NCBI GenBank assembly: GCA_021234155.1
Contig: JAJEKV010000032.1
Coordinates: 11,166,099 to 11,230,098, forward strand
DNA length: 64,000 nt
Reading direction: 5' to 3'
Source of the DNA: Isoetes taiwanensis
Taxonomy: Eukaryota; Streptophyta; Lycopodiopsida; Isoetales; Isoetaceae
Both the position numbers and the translations under genes were made by a program. This document shows positions 33,226 through 46,400 of this stretch, in pieces; position 1 is the stretch's first letter, and each line of letters starts with the position of its first letter. The notes beneath the pieces were generated by a model. That model was not told the origin of the DNA. It saw only the letters and a list, made by a program, of their open reading frames with translations, and ran no database searches.

Positions 33226-34289
33226 TAGGGCGCTCCTCGTTTAGAATATGTAGCATAATAACATTCAGGGAGATTTCAGTGACGTGGTTATTACCCTTGC
33301 AAATCCAAATTCACGTTCCTTAATGTTTTATATGGTCCAATTATGCATTCAAATAATCTCACATGATTTATTCCAACAAGTAAAGCCTAGTTAACCACAA
33401 TGAAAATCACGCCAAGCGTGTTATTAGCAAGCATAATATTGTAGAAGAAATCTAGTTATAGAGCAAAACCTAGTTAGCGAACAAAAAAAATCATGTCAAG
33501 CGTGTATTAGCAAGCATCATATTGTAGAAGATACCTAGTTATGGAACAAAATAAATCACGCCAAGCGTGTATTAACCAGCATATTAATATTGTAGAGCTG
33601 AAGTTGAGGATGTTTCACGAAAGACATAAGATACCTTATGTGTCACCATCATTGCGAGTTTCAAGCATGAAGTTTTACCACTAGGTATTTTACCACTGTA
33701 GTTTTTTGTTGCTAAGATGCAAATTACACATGAAAATAATAGCAAACCATGTGTGTGGTTTGAAATTCATTCTTCTATAAAGCAATGCAAGCTCAACATA
33801 ATTTGATTTACGATTCACTCTTCTATAGCAAATCACACATGAAAATAATAGCAAACTATGTGTGTGGTCTCGGACCCACTCTTCTATAAACCATGCAAGC
33901 TCACCATGATTTATGATTCACTCTTCTCTAAATCATGCTTAAGGTGTTTTAGATTCCCTCTTATACTTAACGAGGTTGCAAACCTAGCATCTAAAACCAT
34001 GGATCACCAGCCATATTTGCATGAGGGAGAAGCCCAATCACAAAGGACATGCAAGAAATTCAGTTAGATTTAGAAAAACTCAATGTTATATATATGAGCC
34101 ATTTAGAATTATTAAAGCTTTGGAATTAGTGAACTTTAGGAGGGTTGAGCACATGGAATTTGATTGCTACAATTCGGAACAGAAGAAATTAGAAAGGAAA
34201 AATATGGACCTGCATACTGGCAAACATGGTGCGCTTAAGTCTTTTGCACCAGCTGGATTTGCATATACAGATTTGCTAAAAGCTAAGAG

Positions 34290-34480
34290 GTCAGCGCATT
34301 TGTTCAGAAGGGATTTTGCTCAGTCGAATTTGCTCAGAGCGAATTTGCTCAGACGAAATTTGCTCAAATGGGTTTGCTTAGACGAATTTGTTCAGAACTG
34401 GCTTTGCTAAAAACAATGACAGATTTTGCTCAGATGGGTTTGCTCAGGCGAATTTATCCAGAACAGATTTTGCTAAAAAC
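34290..34480 (+). repeat. Degenerate 15-bp array, ATTTGCTCAGACGAA-like
   Basis: About ten imperfect units of TTTGCTCAGA plus 5 variable bases run through the segment. Read in frame they give a five-residue rhythm (SNLLRANLLRRNLLK) within an open frame, 34021-34410. The counterpart at about 21046-21236 is disrupted. Confidence 0.75.
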
Positions 34481-34719
34481 TATTTTTGGTTTACACAAAT
34501 ATTGCATGGACTAACCTTCTCGCTTTTTATCGCTCAGACGGCCCTGCAACAGATGAGTTCGAATGGCTTATTGGCTTTTGATTTAGATTAGGGACTCAGA
34601 ATCTTGAATTAAGTGTGAGAAAAAAGTTGTTACATGAATGAATAGTCGAAGACTTTTACAGGGCAGTAGAATATTCAAAAATATTTTATAAGAAATGGGC
34701 AGATCGAAATAGAGCGTAC

Positions 34720-34954
34720 CTTTGTCAGATTGGTGAGCACAGAGATGGAATGGAGCTTTGAATTAGCAGAAGGGCCATATAGTAAAACTGCCTCAAGAAC
34801 AATGTCGAAATGGCCATCTGAAGCTCTGGAATCAGCAACTAAGGTGTGTTTGCCCACCCAAGCATGAATCCAAGGAGCAGGGTTGATGACGAATCCAAGG
34901 ATCACATGTGCAGCGCGAAAGGATGAAAGGGGAAGCCATGGATCGAGCAAGAAC
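34720..34954 (-). CDS. Host-like exon X, 78 codons, unknown protein
   Basis: It is an open frame bounded by a good acceptor (TTTCTCTTGCAG just upstream, read on the minus strand) and a donor (AAG then GTACGC at 34719). The product reads like a folded domain: DPWLPLSSFRAAHVILGF, WIHAWVGKHTLVADSRA, GHFDIVLEAVLLYGPSA and LHSISVLTNLTK. Entry phase is 1, exit phase 0. I do not recognise it and found no neighbouring exons. The duplicate at 21476-21710 is broken. Confidence 0.4.
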
Positions 34955-36633
34955 CTGCAAGAGAAAGCACAAAAGGTATTTCCTAAATTTGAATTTCACA
35001 CACTTGTTTCTTGAAATTTGAACTTTATGCACTTCTGTTATTTCTTTTTTTTTTCTTTTTTGCACCAACAGAAAGCCTATAAGGCAAGGCTCAACCCCCA
35101 AAACGTCTCCTTGAAGGCTTAAAAAGTTCTTGAGGTCTTAGACTTGCACGATTCCCATTGAAACAAAGACAATCCTTTCTTGGCACAAACAGATCCGACA
35201 ACGAAATGTTTGTTTGTGTTAGAGCAGGAAGCACACATGCATTTTTTAAATCATTCTAGGTGTGCATGGCTAATTGGAATTTTTATTTAGGAATCTAAAA
35301 TATGTTTGGTATTTGGTATGGCACTATGTTTTCTAGTTTGAAATTGTGATATGGCACTAACTTAGAGACCCTTTTCTTTTTGGGCAGCTCGTCTCTTCTT
35401 ACCAACCAGCTTCTTAATTGTGAGTTTCATTTTTCATGCCAATTTTGAAAAATTAATACTTGTTTTGTGGTCTTTGTAGTTTTGATGGAAATGCTACATG
35501 GTGCTATTATATGTATGCTAGGACTGGACGACGTAAGAAAGCCCATCAATCTTAAAAATGAGCTATGCAAGTTGTTGGGATAATGGATGGACAAAAATTG
35601 TAATCCTATAAAGCATATAATGGATTTTTTTTCCTTGTTATGATGTTCCATTTGCGAAACTCATTGGAGGTGCCAAAGGAAAAGTTAGTGACTATGTAAA
35701 GTTTCTTCATTAGATTTGTATGATATCGTGCTATATTGTGAAATATTGTCTATTTTCTAAGTAATATGTTACTAGAATCGTGTGCCCGACGATGTCAGGC
35801 ATTAGTCGTGGCCACATGGAATATATAGATATAATGGAATATGGAGCTTCGAGCATTGACACCATTGATGAATATGATTGATTACTCTTTCCTTTATGAT
35901 ATCTCTCCCGTGGAAAATCATTGAATCAAATGAGTCACGAAACAGACAATATCAAAACTTAGTGTTTAGACATTTGCGATATAAGTGTGTGCGTTTGGGG
36001 TGTATTATCGTTTGGGGTGTCTATTATTTTTTTTTTGACCATCGGATCCTGGCATATTTCACAGCATATGCCGTGGGGCGGAATTCCAGCCCTTAAGTGC
36101 AAGTCAAGATGGGGTCAAATCCCCTATATTTGACTTACCCCTAAGATTCAACCAAACCATTGAATAAACACGTCTCCTCAAAATTGGAGTTTGACCAAAC
36201 AAATAATTATGAGCCTGGGGAGTCGAACCCCAGTAGAAGTTTCGACGCTCATCTAAGCATACTAGGAATCCCAGAAGAGGGATGCCTAGTATGCTTAGGG
36301 GCCGAAGCCCACTAACAAACCAAAGAAGTCAGTGCGAGCATATTGTTTGAAGCACAGAATTTGAAAAACGGCATTGAAAATTTCGGCCACTAATAAAACT
36401 ACGGTTTCTGATTTCGGCAAGATTATACAGCAGCAGGCTGCTCAAACAGATTGAAGAGGTCATGGAAATAACATTCCACACAAATCTGCTTAACAAAGCC
36501 AGCAAAGCATCCATACCTGTCAAGCATTTCCATCCTGCTGAAACCTATCATTCCCACAATACAAATCCTGAAGAAGGTTTCTCAAGCCCATACACAAAAA
36601 TAGAAGCCAACAAAACAAGAACATGCAAAGACA

Positions 36634-37012
36634 TCACGGGTTAGCCAAATCTCGGATCCAAGCCAAGAAATAATCCCCAATAACACAACAGGGACGATTA
36701 ATCTCTTGGAAAAGAGGCCCAACGGCTTGTTCGCAAGGATCTTGCAGGTATTTCGTCGGAAAGAACTGGTCCAGCGGAAGGCAGATAAACCACCTTGATC
36801 CCTTCTTCTGCACTGTACATTCGGCCAGAATCAACAAAAGTAACAGATACGCCTAAAGATGCAAGGCATTTGGCAAGCCAGAACATTGGATTAGAATGGC
36901 CTGGAGTGGGGGCCAGAAACACCAGAACATGATGTTCCTTCGCCATAGCCATAGCCATGGCACACATTGTTACTCCAAAAAACGCAACAACCCGAAGCCA
37001 CGACACAGCCAT
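36634..37012 (-). pseudogene. Family-1 UDP-glycosyltransferase N-terminal fragment, copy 2
   Basis: From the ATG at 37012 the frame shows a hydrophobic leader-like stretch, then HHVLVFLAPTPGHSNPMFWL, AKCLASLGVSVTFVDS and GIKVVYLPSAG. This is the N-terminal fold of plant UGTs, including the usual His after the first strand (PGHSNP). After about 36800 the sequence continues in another frame: GPLFQEINRPCCVIGDYFL, then AWIRDLANP, stopping at 36634. The C-terminal half with the PSPG donor-sugar box is missing. A small indel plus truncation makes it a pseudogene; it could also be exon 1 with an error at the frame change. Confidence 0.75.
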
Positions 37013-37928
37013 CCGAAACCTTGAAAACAGAATGTTTTTTTTAATAATCTTGCTGAAATCATAAAAGAGTGGTCGGAACTGCATATCCATCCTCAAGAAA
37101 AGCCGCTGCATGCCTCTTGCATAGAACCAACGAAGATGAAGGAAGCAAATCGACACCTATCTACCCAGGAATAGCAGCATGCGCCATCTGCGGCCCGCCC
37201 AAGTGAAGCGCAGCCCTCCCGACCACACAAATGCACGAATCCAAACCCTAGATTCCCCTGTTTGGAATCTTGGTGCCAACGTCAGCTTATACTGTATTTA
37301 CATACGGATACAACACCAAACCATGCAAAATCTTATGTTACAAAACTACAGTTTCTGATTTCGGCAAGATTATTGTATCAAGTTTAATTGTATGTCAAGA
37401 CTTATTTTTCTTTAAGTCCACTCACTTCAAAGGAAATTGTTTATTTTCGAATTGCATTAATTTAGTATATCTATGCCTTTAAACTTTTATATCTCTAATA
37501 ACAATAAAATCTATAGCAACTCAATCCATTAGAATTATTTCCAAGTTCAGAATCTATAGATTTATTGCGTAGTTGTGACTGCATATCTAAATACATTCAT
37601 GGTGATGTGTTACCATGGTTGTTATGTTCCATTGCTTGGTCCGTTATGAGTTGCATGTTTCATCCTCTCGAGAAGTCGTGATATAATAAATTCTAAACCT
37701 GTAAATCCTAAACTCTAACCAAGATGGAAAATCAAGATAACACACACAAATTTGTATCACCTACAAAAATCCACCCTTGCTCGCAATTAGTATCGATGAT
37801 GTGAGTGTGGTGAATCATCTAGCTGTGCAAGCACAAGACAATGCTTTGGGACATTGCGAAGGAGAGAGCGGAAAAATGAGCGCCTCTCTCTCGCGCCTCG
37901 GGATACGTGCATCACCCAGCCCTGATGG

Positions 37929-39667
37929 ATGAGGCTTTCGAAAGGCAAAGCAAGTGACAGAGACCTAGCTTGGCAAATGCTTCAGAAAATTCAAGAGATG
38001 GATATCCTTCTGTACCAGCTTATCAGGGTAAAAACTGGGCATTCAAAGGAGGACTGCTGTAGTCTCAAGAACCAGATTTTCAGAAGATCCATGACAGAAA
38101 TGCTGCAGGCAGCCAAATCTTTAGTAGAGGAGCTCGAAGATCTCGGGTGGAAATCCAAGGCCTCTTTCCGTTTGGTCAAAATTTGGGAGGAAGCCGATGA
38201 TCATGTTATTGAGAACTTTCGGAAGGGATTCAAAAATAGACTTCCCTCTTTTGCTGCGGAGACCCTGAAGGAAGTGGAGATGGATTATAAAACCTACCAA
38301 CCCGCTGGAGATACCAACCAAATGCAAAATTGCTGACAGTAATGGCTATTTTCACCCTACCGACTGTGCTAACTGTGATTAGCATCAAAGAGCAAAATAT
38401 GGACAAGGACAAGACAAAGATTTCCAAGCAGATTCTTAAGTCCTCGGTTCCGATCATGGGAAAATACGACAAAATCAATGGTAACTCTTATAAAAATGCT
38501 TTTCTTAATTCTTTGAGTTCTGACAAAGTTGCCTCTGATTCTATTAAAAATGGAACTGACAACAATGATGTAGAGGGCTTCCTGGATCTCAGTGATATAA
38601 TAGATAATTCTGCTAATATTAGAAATATTAATCACGGGATTCTTGTTCACTTTCCTCAAAATTGTCCTCCCTTAAGTACTGTGAAATATTGGGTGACCAA
38701 ATCTCAGTTGGTCCCAATCGTCTCCATCCTTAAATTGGACAACAAAACCTTCCAGATCATTTGTAGAGAGGAAAAAAGTGTTCCTGTGATCCTTACCAAA
38801 AAGATCTCCTTCATTTCGGGATATCCTGTATACATCATGAAATGGGACCCTTTTTATATTCCAGGAGATTTCTCCACGATTTCTACTACCACCTGGATCT
38901 CCTGCTTGAACCTGCCTATGGGTTGTTAGACAGTTTCTCATCTTAAGGCCATAGCCAGTAGTTTAGGTGAGATTATCCAAATCTCCATACCTCAAACTAA
39001 CTTCCCATCTGTTTGCATTCAAAAGAAGATTTTTTCTACCTGGGATGATTGCATTCCTTGCAAAATTCCCAACCGAGGTATGTTTAATCTCAATATCTCT
39101 TATTCCAAACTCCCTTTGGCCAAAACCCCCCCGACTCCCCCTAAGGAGAAGAATAAGGAAGTTCTAATGCACAGGGACTTGGAAAAACAGCAATGCAAGC
39201 AGATTTGGAGACCTAAAGCCACACACACGGAAGAAAATCATATCATCAAGGCTGATTGCAGTACTAGTAAAACGGGTCTACATGAAGAAAATGATGACAT
39301 CAATGCTGACTACAGTACTGGCAAAACAGGTATCCATGATAAGTATTTCTCTGATAAAGGTATTATATTCCAATTCCCCTCCAAAGTGATTATCAAAGTT
39401 GATCCTATTACTATGAGTATTTCTACCATGGATCTTGGTATTTTGAGTGACAATTTTGGTCTTTATGAGGAAGCCAGAAAGGAAGACTCGGAGGATGACC
39501 TTGACTTTCAGGTCAACAGCAAGACCCCCTCTTTAGAAGATGAGGTCTGGTCTACCATCAGCAACAGAAGGAAAAGAGGGAAGAAAATGTCAAAAGATAG
39601 TATTTTGGGACCTCCTAGAAGATCCCCAAGGAAGATCCTACCTCCTACCAATGGATATAGATCTTAA
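37929..39667 (+). pseudogene. LINE-C ORF1 (DUF4283-like nucleic-acid-binding protein), frameshifted
   Basis: From the ATG at 37929 the frame is open to 38336 (basic, helical, EELEDLGWKSKASFRLVKIW). It then continues in another frame, 38330-38929, with the DUF4283-like core (WVTKSQLVPIVSILKL, then ISFISGYPVYIMKWDPFYIP). A stop at 38927-38929 precedes further coding (AIASSLGEIIQISIPQT), and the last part is open 39080-39667. The stop of ORF1 overlaps the ORF2 start at 39651 by 17 bases. In L1 elements ORF1 coats the RNA. Confidence 0.7.
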
Positions 39668-42600
39668 AGATATCACTTGGAATATCCAAGGCATCAATTC
39701 GAATCACAAAAGAGGTAGATTGAAGGCTTGCCTCAGCTCTATGAACCTTGACTTTATTTTTTTTCAAGAGCATAAGATCCATGATGATAATATTCATTCT
39801 TTAATTAGAGAAGTTCTGCCTGCCAATTTCCACATTGGTCTCTTAAAGCCAATAATACTTTTGCTGGTATTACCATAGCATGGAACAATAGGCTCAATCT
39901 TGAGGACATCCAGATGGTTAATGATAATAGTAGGAGGCAGATTGTCCATGGCAAAATTGGTGACAAAAGGATTGCTTTCATTAATGTATATGCATATCAT
40001 CAACCCCCTAAAAGAGCTAACCTTTGGAGTGTAATTAGCAGGAGCTTAGATAATATTCCTTATGATGACTGCATTTTTGCTGGTGACTTTAATATGGTTA
40101 CTCACAGCTATATGAGAAATATTAATTTTAGGTGCTTGAGTGATAATGAGTTCTTGAGTTGGAGTTCTCTCCTTTCTTCTCACCATCTCTCTTTAGCTAG
40201 AGTTACCCCTTATTCTTACAGTTGGAATGATCACAGGGATCAGCCTGTATGCTGTCTCCATGATAGATTCTATCTTAGTGAATCCCTTTGGAATAATAGT
40301 TCTAGAGTTACTAATCTTACCAATTACACTGTCTCTGATCATTTCCCTCAGCTCATTAGCATTTGTGGTAATAATGCTCAAAGGAAAAGGAATTCTTATT
40401 TTAAACTGAATATTAATCTTCTTGAGCATGAAGATTTTCTATCTAACCTTCAACAGATCATTTCTCAAGAAGAGAAGCCTGCAGGCAGTAGTAGATGGAT
40501 AGATTGGTGGGTAAAAGTATCCAAAAGAATTAAGAACTGGCTGAAAGTATGTGGGAAAGTTCACAGGAGTGAGGACTGCCCATCCTCAAGATTTGAGAAC
40601 CCAGCTGAATTTGGCTTATGGCCAGCAAAAGGAAGATATCAAACTGCAGATTGAAAGAGAAGAAATTAAAATTGCTAAAGGCTGGAAAATCAAGACAAAG
40701 GTGAAGGAACTCAAGGAAGATGAAAGGAGTAACTCAAAGTATTTCTTCATCAAAGCCAAAGGCAGAATTAAGAGGAATCATATTTATAGCATTCTCTGGG
40801 AGGGCAACAATATTGACAATGACACCCAATTGAAATGTGCTGCCAGAGATCACTTTTCCAGGATAATGGGAACTGAAGAAATTAGCAGAGCTGATATTGA
40901 GAATTTTGTGCATATCGAGCAGAAGGTTACTAATGATATGAATGATATTTTATCCAGGCCTTTTTCCTATGCAGAAATGCTCAAGGTTCTTCAGTGGAGA
41001 ATGATAAGATTCCGGGCTCTGATGGCCTTCCAGCTGAACTTTCAAGAAATATTGGGAGCTTCTGGGTAAGGATATTGTCTCCCTGGCCAATGAATTCTTG
41101 ACTCTCAAACAATTGGACTGCAGGATTAATACCAGCTTGATCGCACTCATCCCAAAGATTGAGCTTCCAATCACCTTCTCGGATTATAGACCTATATCCC
41201 TAACCAATGTGATGTATAAGTTAATCACAGGTACAATAGCAGCTAGACTCAAGCCCATCCTGGAGGAGGTCATAAGCAACATATAAAGTGCCTATCTCAG
41301 AGGAAGGTATATTCTAGATAATGTGGCTGCTGCATCCTTAGGTATCACCTGGGCTAAAGACTCCAACCAGTCAATTGGCCTTCTTAAATTAGACATTACA
41401 AAGGCCTTTGACACGGTAAGTTAGAAATTTTTGTGTTGGTGCTGTAAGAAATTGGGATTCTCTGATAATGTTATTTCTATTTTCCAAGCTATTTTAAAAA
41501 ATTCCAGATCTGTTGTCCTTATTAATGGTGAGTGCAGTCCTTTTTTTGACATTAAAAGAGGAGTCAAGCAAGGGTGCCCCCTTGATCCCTTCTTGTTTTT
41601 AATTGTTATGGAAGGGCTAAATAGTAATTTTATGAGAGCAAGGGATCTTCATTTAATCAAAGGCCTCAGTCTTCCCCCCCCCCAGGGGGAAAAAGAGATT
41701 CTGAATGTTCACTTTGCAGATGATACCTTCCTTTTCATGCACCTGGAGGATCAATCCATTCAGAACACTCAAGCTATCTTGGAGGACTTTGGAAAATGCT
41801 CAGGGTGCAGAATTAATCCCAACAAGACCAAGCTCATTTCAAGGCATCAAGAAGAGGATGAGCGAGCAGCTGCAATCATGGGATGTATGTATCTCTCCCC
41901 TTGTACTAAAACTAAAATTCTGGGCATTCCATATGCTATTAGAATCAATGCCTGTGACCTTTGGGAGGACTTGATCGACAAATTTTACAGAAAGGTTGAT
42001 TCCCTCAACTCTAAGTTCTTATCTAAAAATGGAAGAGCCATTCTGGCAATCTCGGTTATTTCCTCCTCTCAGGTTTACCAATCTTCTATCATCATGGCTC
42101 CTAAGAAAGTTCTGGCTAAAATGCAAGGCATTATTGGAAGGTTTATTGCAGGAGGATCTAGCAGGTGGTGCTGGATTCCAATTTCTATGGATAAATGCTA
42201 CAAGCATAAAAGTAAGGGGGGACTGGGGGTTATCAATATTGAGAAGTAGGCCATTGCTTTGGCTGCAAAATATTTTTTCAGGGCCTGCAACAACCAGATC
42301 AACCACCCTGTGAGTGTTCTCATTACTCATTATATTGAAAAATGTCACCCCTTTGGTTGGAGAAACCTCAAATTGCAGCTGCCTCATAGCATTTACTTTG
42401 AATTTACTGTCCCAGCCTCTATGCCTTTGATTATCAAGAAATGGATCAGAGCCTGGTTAAAAATTAGGGGTATGTACACATGGAAGGAAGGCTTATCTCA
42501 AGATCAGCCCATTTTTTGGAGTCCCTCTCTGATTTTGGATGCTCCAAGCATGTGCGTAGCTACTAACTTCCCTAAATTAACCAAGCAGTGGGACCAATAG

Positions 42601-42963
42601 GGGCATAATTTATATAAGGGATATTATTGATGATTTTGATTATCAGGAGTCCACTCTTAGGGATCTGGGTGGGGTTCCAGGCAGTTGTTCAACAGTATTT
42701 CCCAGAAATTAGCAACTGGTGATTGGCACAACACTAATGAGTTTTGGCACATTAATGGTTTCTGTGGTTACAGAGTTAATTTGGCCTACAGGTATCTTAA
42801 CAGGAATCAAGAAATATCCATTCATATCAAATGGAATATTGAACCTGATAGAGTTTCCAGAAAGTTGACCTTTATGTGGAAGAGCCCCATCCATCCAAAA
42901 ATCAAGGCATTCATGTGGCAGCTCTGGCATAGAGCCCTTGCCACCAATAGAAAGAGATGGAGG
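39651..42963 (+). pseudogene. LINE-C ORF2: endonuclease and reverse transcriptase, interrupted
   Basis: The APE-type endonuclease begins at MDIDLKDITWNIQGINS (39651) with FFQEHKI (about 39760). After a frame change it continues with AFINVYAYHQPP (about 39975), AGDFNMV (about 40080) and a SDHFP motif (about 40335). The RT has ISLTNVMYKLITG (about 41195), LKLDITKAFDTVS (about 41388), VKQGCPLDPFLFLIVMEGL (about 41563) and FADD (about 41714). The zf-RVT linker KLTFMWKSPIHPKIKAFMWQ (about 42860) is cut at 42963 by the copia element. Stops at 41284-41286 and 41423-41425 and several frame changes make it inactive. Confidence 0.88.
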
Positions 42964-43318
42964 TGATAGAACTAGTGCAAAACCAGCACAAACCCGCAAG
43001 ATCAACTCAAGAGATAGAATAGAAGACAAGAACAACTCTATTGAGAAAAGCAATAGGAAATACAATCTCTACTTCTGAGCATTGCATAGTACATAACGTA
43101 CAATCAATATATACAACTGGTGAGACTAAGAATAGTAGTCTACCATTTAACCACCGCCCATTAATTACTAAGATCGATTTAGGGGTGGGTGCTCGATCTT
43201 GACAAAGTCTTTGCCTTACGTACATTTCAAGCACCTTCTCAAAGACTGTGTGCTAAGTCTTTGAACCACTCTTTGTTTTCAGCACATTATGCTTAGTCAG
43301 CATATTTATATTCCAACA
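42964..43318 (-). repeat. 3' LTR of the nested copia (left, 355 bp)
   Basis: Plus-strand ends are TGATAGAAC and ATTCCAACA. It is followed by CTCTCCCTTAA, the reverse of a polypurine tract (TTAAGGGAGAG). It differs from the right LTR mostly where the right copy has TGCTG or CAGC: TGCTG becomes TCTTTG at three places (43207, 43257, 43269). Confidence 0.93.
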
Positions 43319-43443
43319 CTCTCCCTTAAATGTTGCTGATTAAGCAGAAGAAAATCAGCTGAAACTAAGGCAATCCTTCTCTCCCTTCAGCTGCAATTTC
43401 TTCATGCCCAAGCTCTCCTTCACATTGACGAACTTAGATCCAA

Positions 43444-46400
43444 CTAATGGTTTGGTAAAGCCATCAAAAAAACTGATCCGTGAGGAGGAGCAATGAACAA
43501 GTTGAGAAGATCCCATTTGGATGCGCTGCCACGGACAAAACACAAGTGGGTGTCAAGGTGTTTTGTCTTTGGGTGGTACTTAGCATCCTTGGCAAGATGG
43601 ATGGTACTTGTCTTGTCACACAATATAACAGCCGAGGATGGAGGTACCTGCAGATCTGTCCACAAATGTTTAAGCCACAACAATTCTGCATCCCAACACC
43701 GAAAGTGCTTTGAATTACGCCTCCGTGGTGCTGATTGACATCGTAGATCGTCTTTTGGACAACCATGTCAAAGACGTTAGGCCCTATGAGCGTGACCATC
43801 CTGTTGTGGACCTCCCGCTATCATGGCCGTTAGCATGATCGCATCAACAAAGACTTTCACCTGGAAATCGAGAGGACCCTCGACAAAAGAGACCTTCTGT
43901 GAACTCCCCTTCGGATATGCGGTGATCTTTTTAGCGGCCTTCCGGTCGACGGCCGCACGGGATTGCTCATGAATCTGCAAAGGCCTCCCAAACAAAAGAG
44001 ATATCAGGTCTAGTGATTTTGTGAGATATATCAATGCCCCTACCAAGCTTTGATAGAGTGTGGGATCACACTCCTCACCATCGAAATCAAGCTCAAGCCT
44101 TGTGCACGGATCAAAAGGACTTGCCCGCGACCTTGCAATCTTGCATACGATCATTTCTTTGTAACATTTCTTTGATATATTTCTGGCGAGAAAGATAGAT
44201 GCCATCCGAGTCTTTGCCACACTTCTACACACCTAAACAAGAATGCATAAGGCCAAGGTCGGTCATCTCGAAGGACTAAGATAACTTCAACTTCAATGTA
44301 GAAATCAGCACATCAAGATCTCCGTGATGATCAAATCATCAACATACAAAACCACAATGCACATTCGGCCTTCATGTGATTTGTAATAAAGATTGAGTCT
44401 GTTGCACCTGCTGAACCCTCAAGCTCAAGAAAGAAAAGCATTGATTTTCGCATGCCAATATCTTGAGCCCGCTTCAAGCCATAAATGCTTTTCTTCAAAT
44501 GACAAACCAACTGCTCCTTCCCTTGAACAACAAATCCTGGAGGTTGAGTCATATAGACCTCTTCCTCCAAATCACCATTCAAAAAAGCAGACTTAATGTC
44601 CATTTGAAACATTAACCAACCTTTCATCGCAAAGAACGGCTATATAACCGATCTAATAGTGGACATTCCGCTACGGGAGCAAAGACTTCATCATAATCTA
44701 AGCCTTTTTTCTGTGCAAAACCCTTGGCTACAAGTCTAGCTTTGTGCTTTGACACTGTCCCATCAGCATGAAATTTGGTTCTAAACACCCATTTACAGCC
44801 AATAACGTGCTTATCAGCTGGGAGTTCAACCAATTCCCATGTGCCTTGCTTCAAAGAATTGAGAGTATTCTTCTTCCATTGCATGCCGCCACCGCGGATC
44901 ACTAGTCGCTTCATGAAAGGTGTGTGGATCAACATGATCCCGGACCTTTGCCATTAAGGCAAGGTTACATGATCCATTAGACTTTCTCTGTTTCTCCATC
45001 GACGCGTGTTGATCTCCTAGGTTCAACAACGGGTACAAGGGTGCCGCAACCGGTCTGCGCAACAATTTGTTTCTCCTTGAGACGTCGATCTCCTAGATTC
45101 TACGGGGAGGTATAGCGGGTGCTACAATAGGTGCTGAATAACAGTCTTTGGATCAGGTGCTACAAGCATACCTTCATGTGTCTTTGGACTCCCCGTGAAA
45201 GGAACCAACCCGCTCATGGACCATAGGGCGGCGGGATTGGGATCATCCCGTGCCACTACTTCCGGGCAAATGTGAGTTCATTGGAGAAACCACGAGAGAG
45301 GGAGAGAAAGGTTTACCCGGTAAAATGCTATCAGATCTCCAACATCCAAGCTGTTGTCATTGTGAACTGCAGGAGAATCACTGGAAGATATACCATCATA
45401 CACAGCATCTTCAACAAACTGAACTGACCTGCTTACAATAACCTGCTTGTTGGAAGGATCATACAACTTGTAACCTTTTCGATTTTTCGGATACCCAATG
45501 AAGATGGCTTTGACAGCCACGTCATGCAACTTCCCATACTTTTTCGACTTCTCGGTATGGAAGTATAAGCCAAGCATCCAAACACCCTCAAATGAGACAC
45601 ATCTGGTTTCATTCTCCAAAATGCTTCATAAGGAGTCACATCCTGGACTGCCTTAGTAGGCGACCTATTTGCCAAATATGCTGCTGTCACTACTGCCTCT
45701 CCCCAAAAAGATTCAGGCAGTTGCTTGTGACTCATCATAGATCTTGCCAAATCAAGCAAAGATCTATTCCTCCTTTCAGCTACACCATTTTGTGGATGAG
45801 CATAAGGAATGATTAACTGTCTTTCAATACCTTCTTCCATGAGAAACTCATCAAAGGCATTAGAAACATATTCACCTCCATTGTCACTTCTCAACTTTTT
45901 TATTACTAACCCTGTCTGCTTTTCAACTGCTGCTTTGAAGGCCTTGAACTTGCCAAGCACCTCAGATTTGCAGTGCAAAGTATACACCCAAGTGTACCTA
46001 CTGAAATCATCAATCAGGGTCAAGAAATACCTCTTTCCACCTAGTGAAACATCAGGCATATAGCACAAATCAGAATGCAGCAGCTCAAGGGGTTGAGTTG
46101 CTCGATGAATAGCCTGCTGTGGAAAAGGCTGTTGAGGTTGCTTTCCGAGATGGCACGCAGCACACTCAAGCTTGACACATTTCAAAGAGGGAATACCTGT
46201 AACCATCTTGTTCTTGTACAAAGCATGTACAGCATTGCCTCCAACATGACCAAAACGAGCATGCCACAGATGCTCAGCCGATCAAATCAAGCACATACAA
46301 GACCATGTTAGGTCTTATGAATCGAACCATCAAAGACATACAAGCCATTCTCGCAGAACGTCCATCGTGCCATGAACTGCGGGCTTTTCAAGTCAATTCC

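Larger units (their letters stand above)
33373..38301 (+). repeat. 4.93-kb segmental duplication, copy 2 (cleaner copy)
   Basis: Partner of 20129-25057. This copy keeps the frame of exon X and most of the glycosyltransferase core, and continues seamlessly past 38301 into the rest of LINE-C. It is therefore the source arrangement, or the less damaged one. Similarity begins at CCAACAAGTAAAGCC. Confidence 0.93.
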
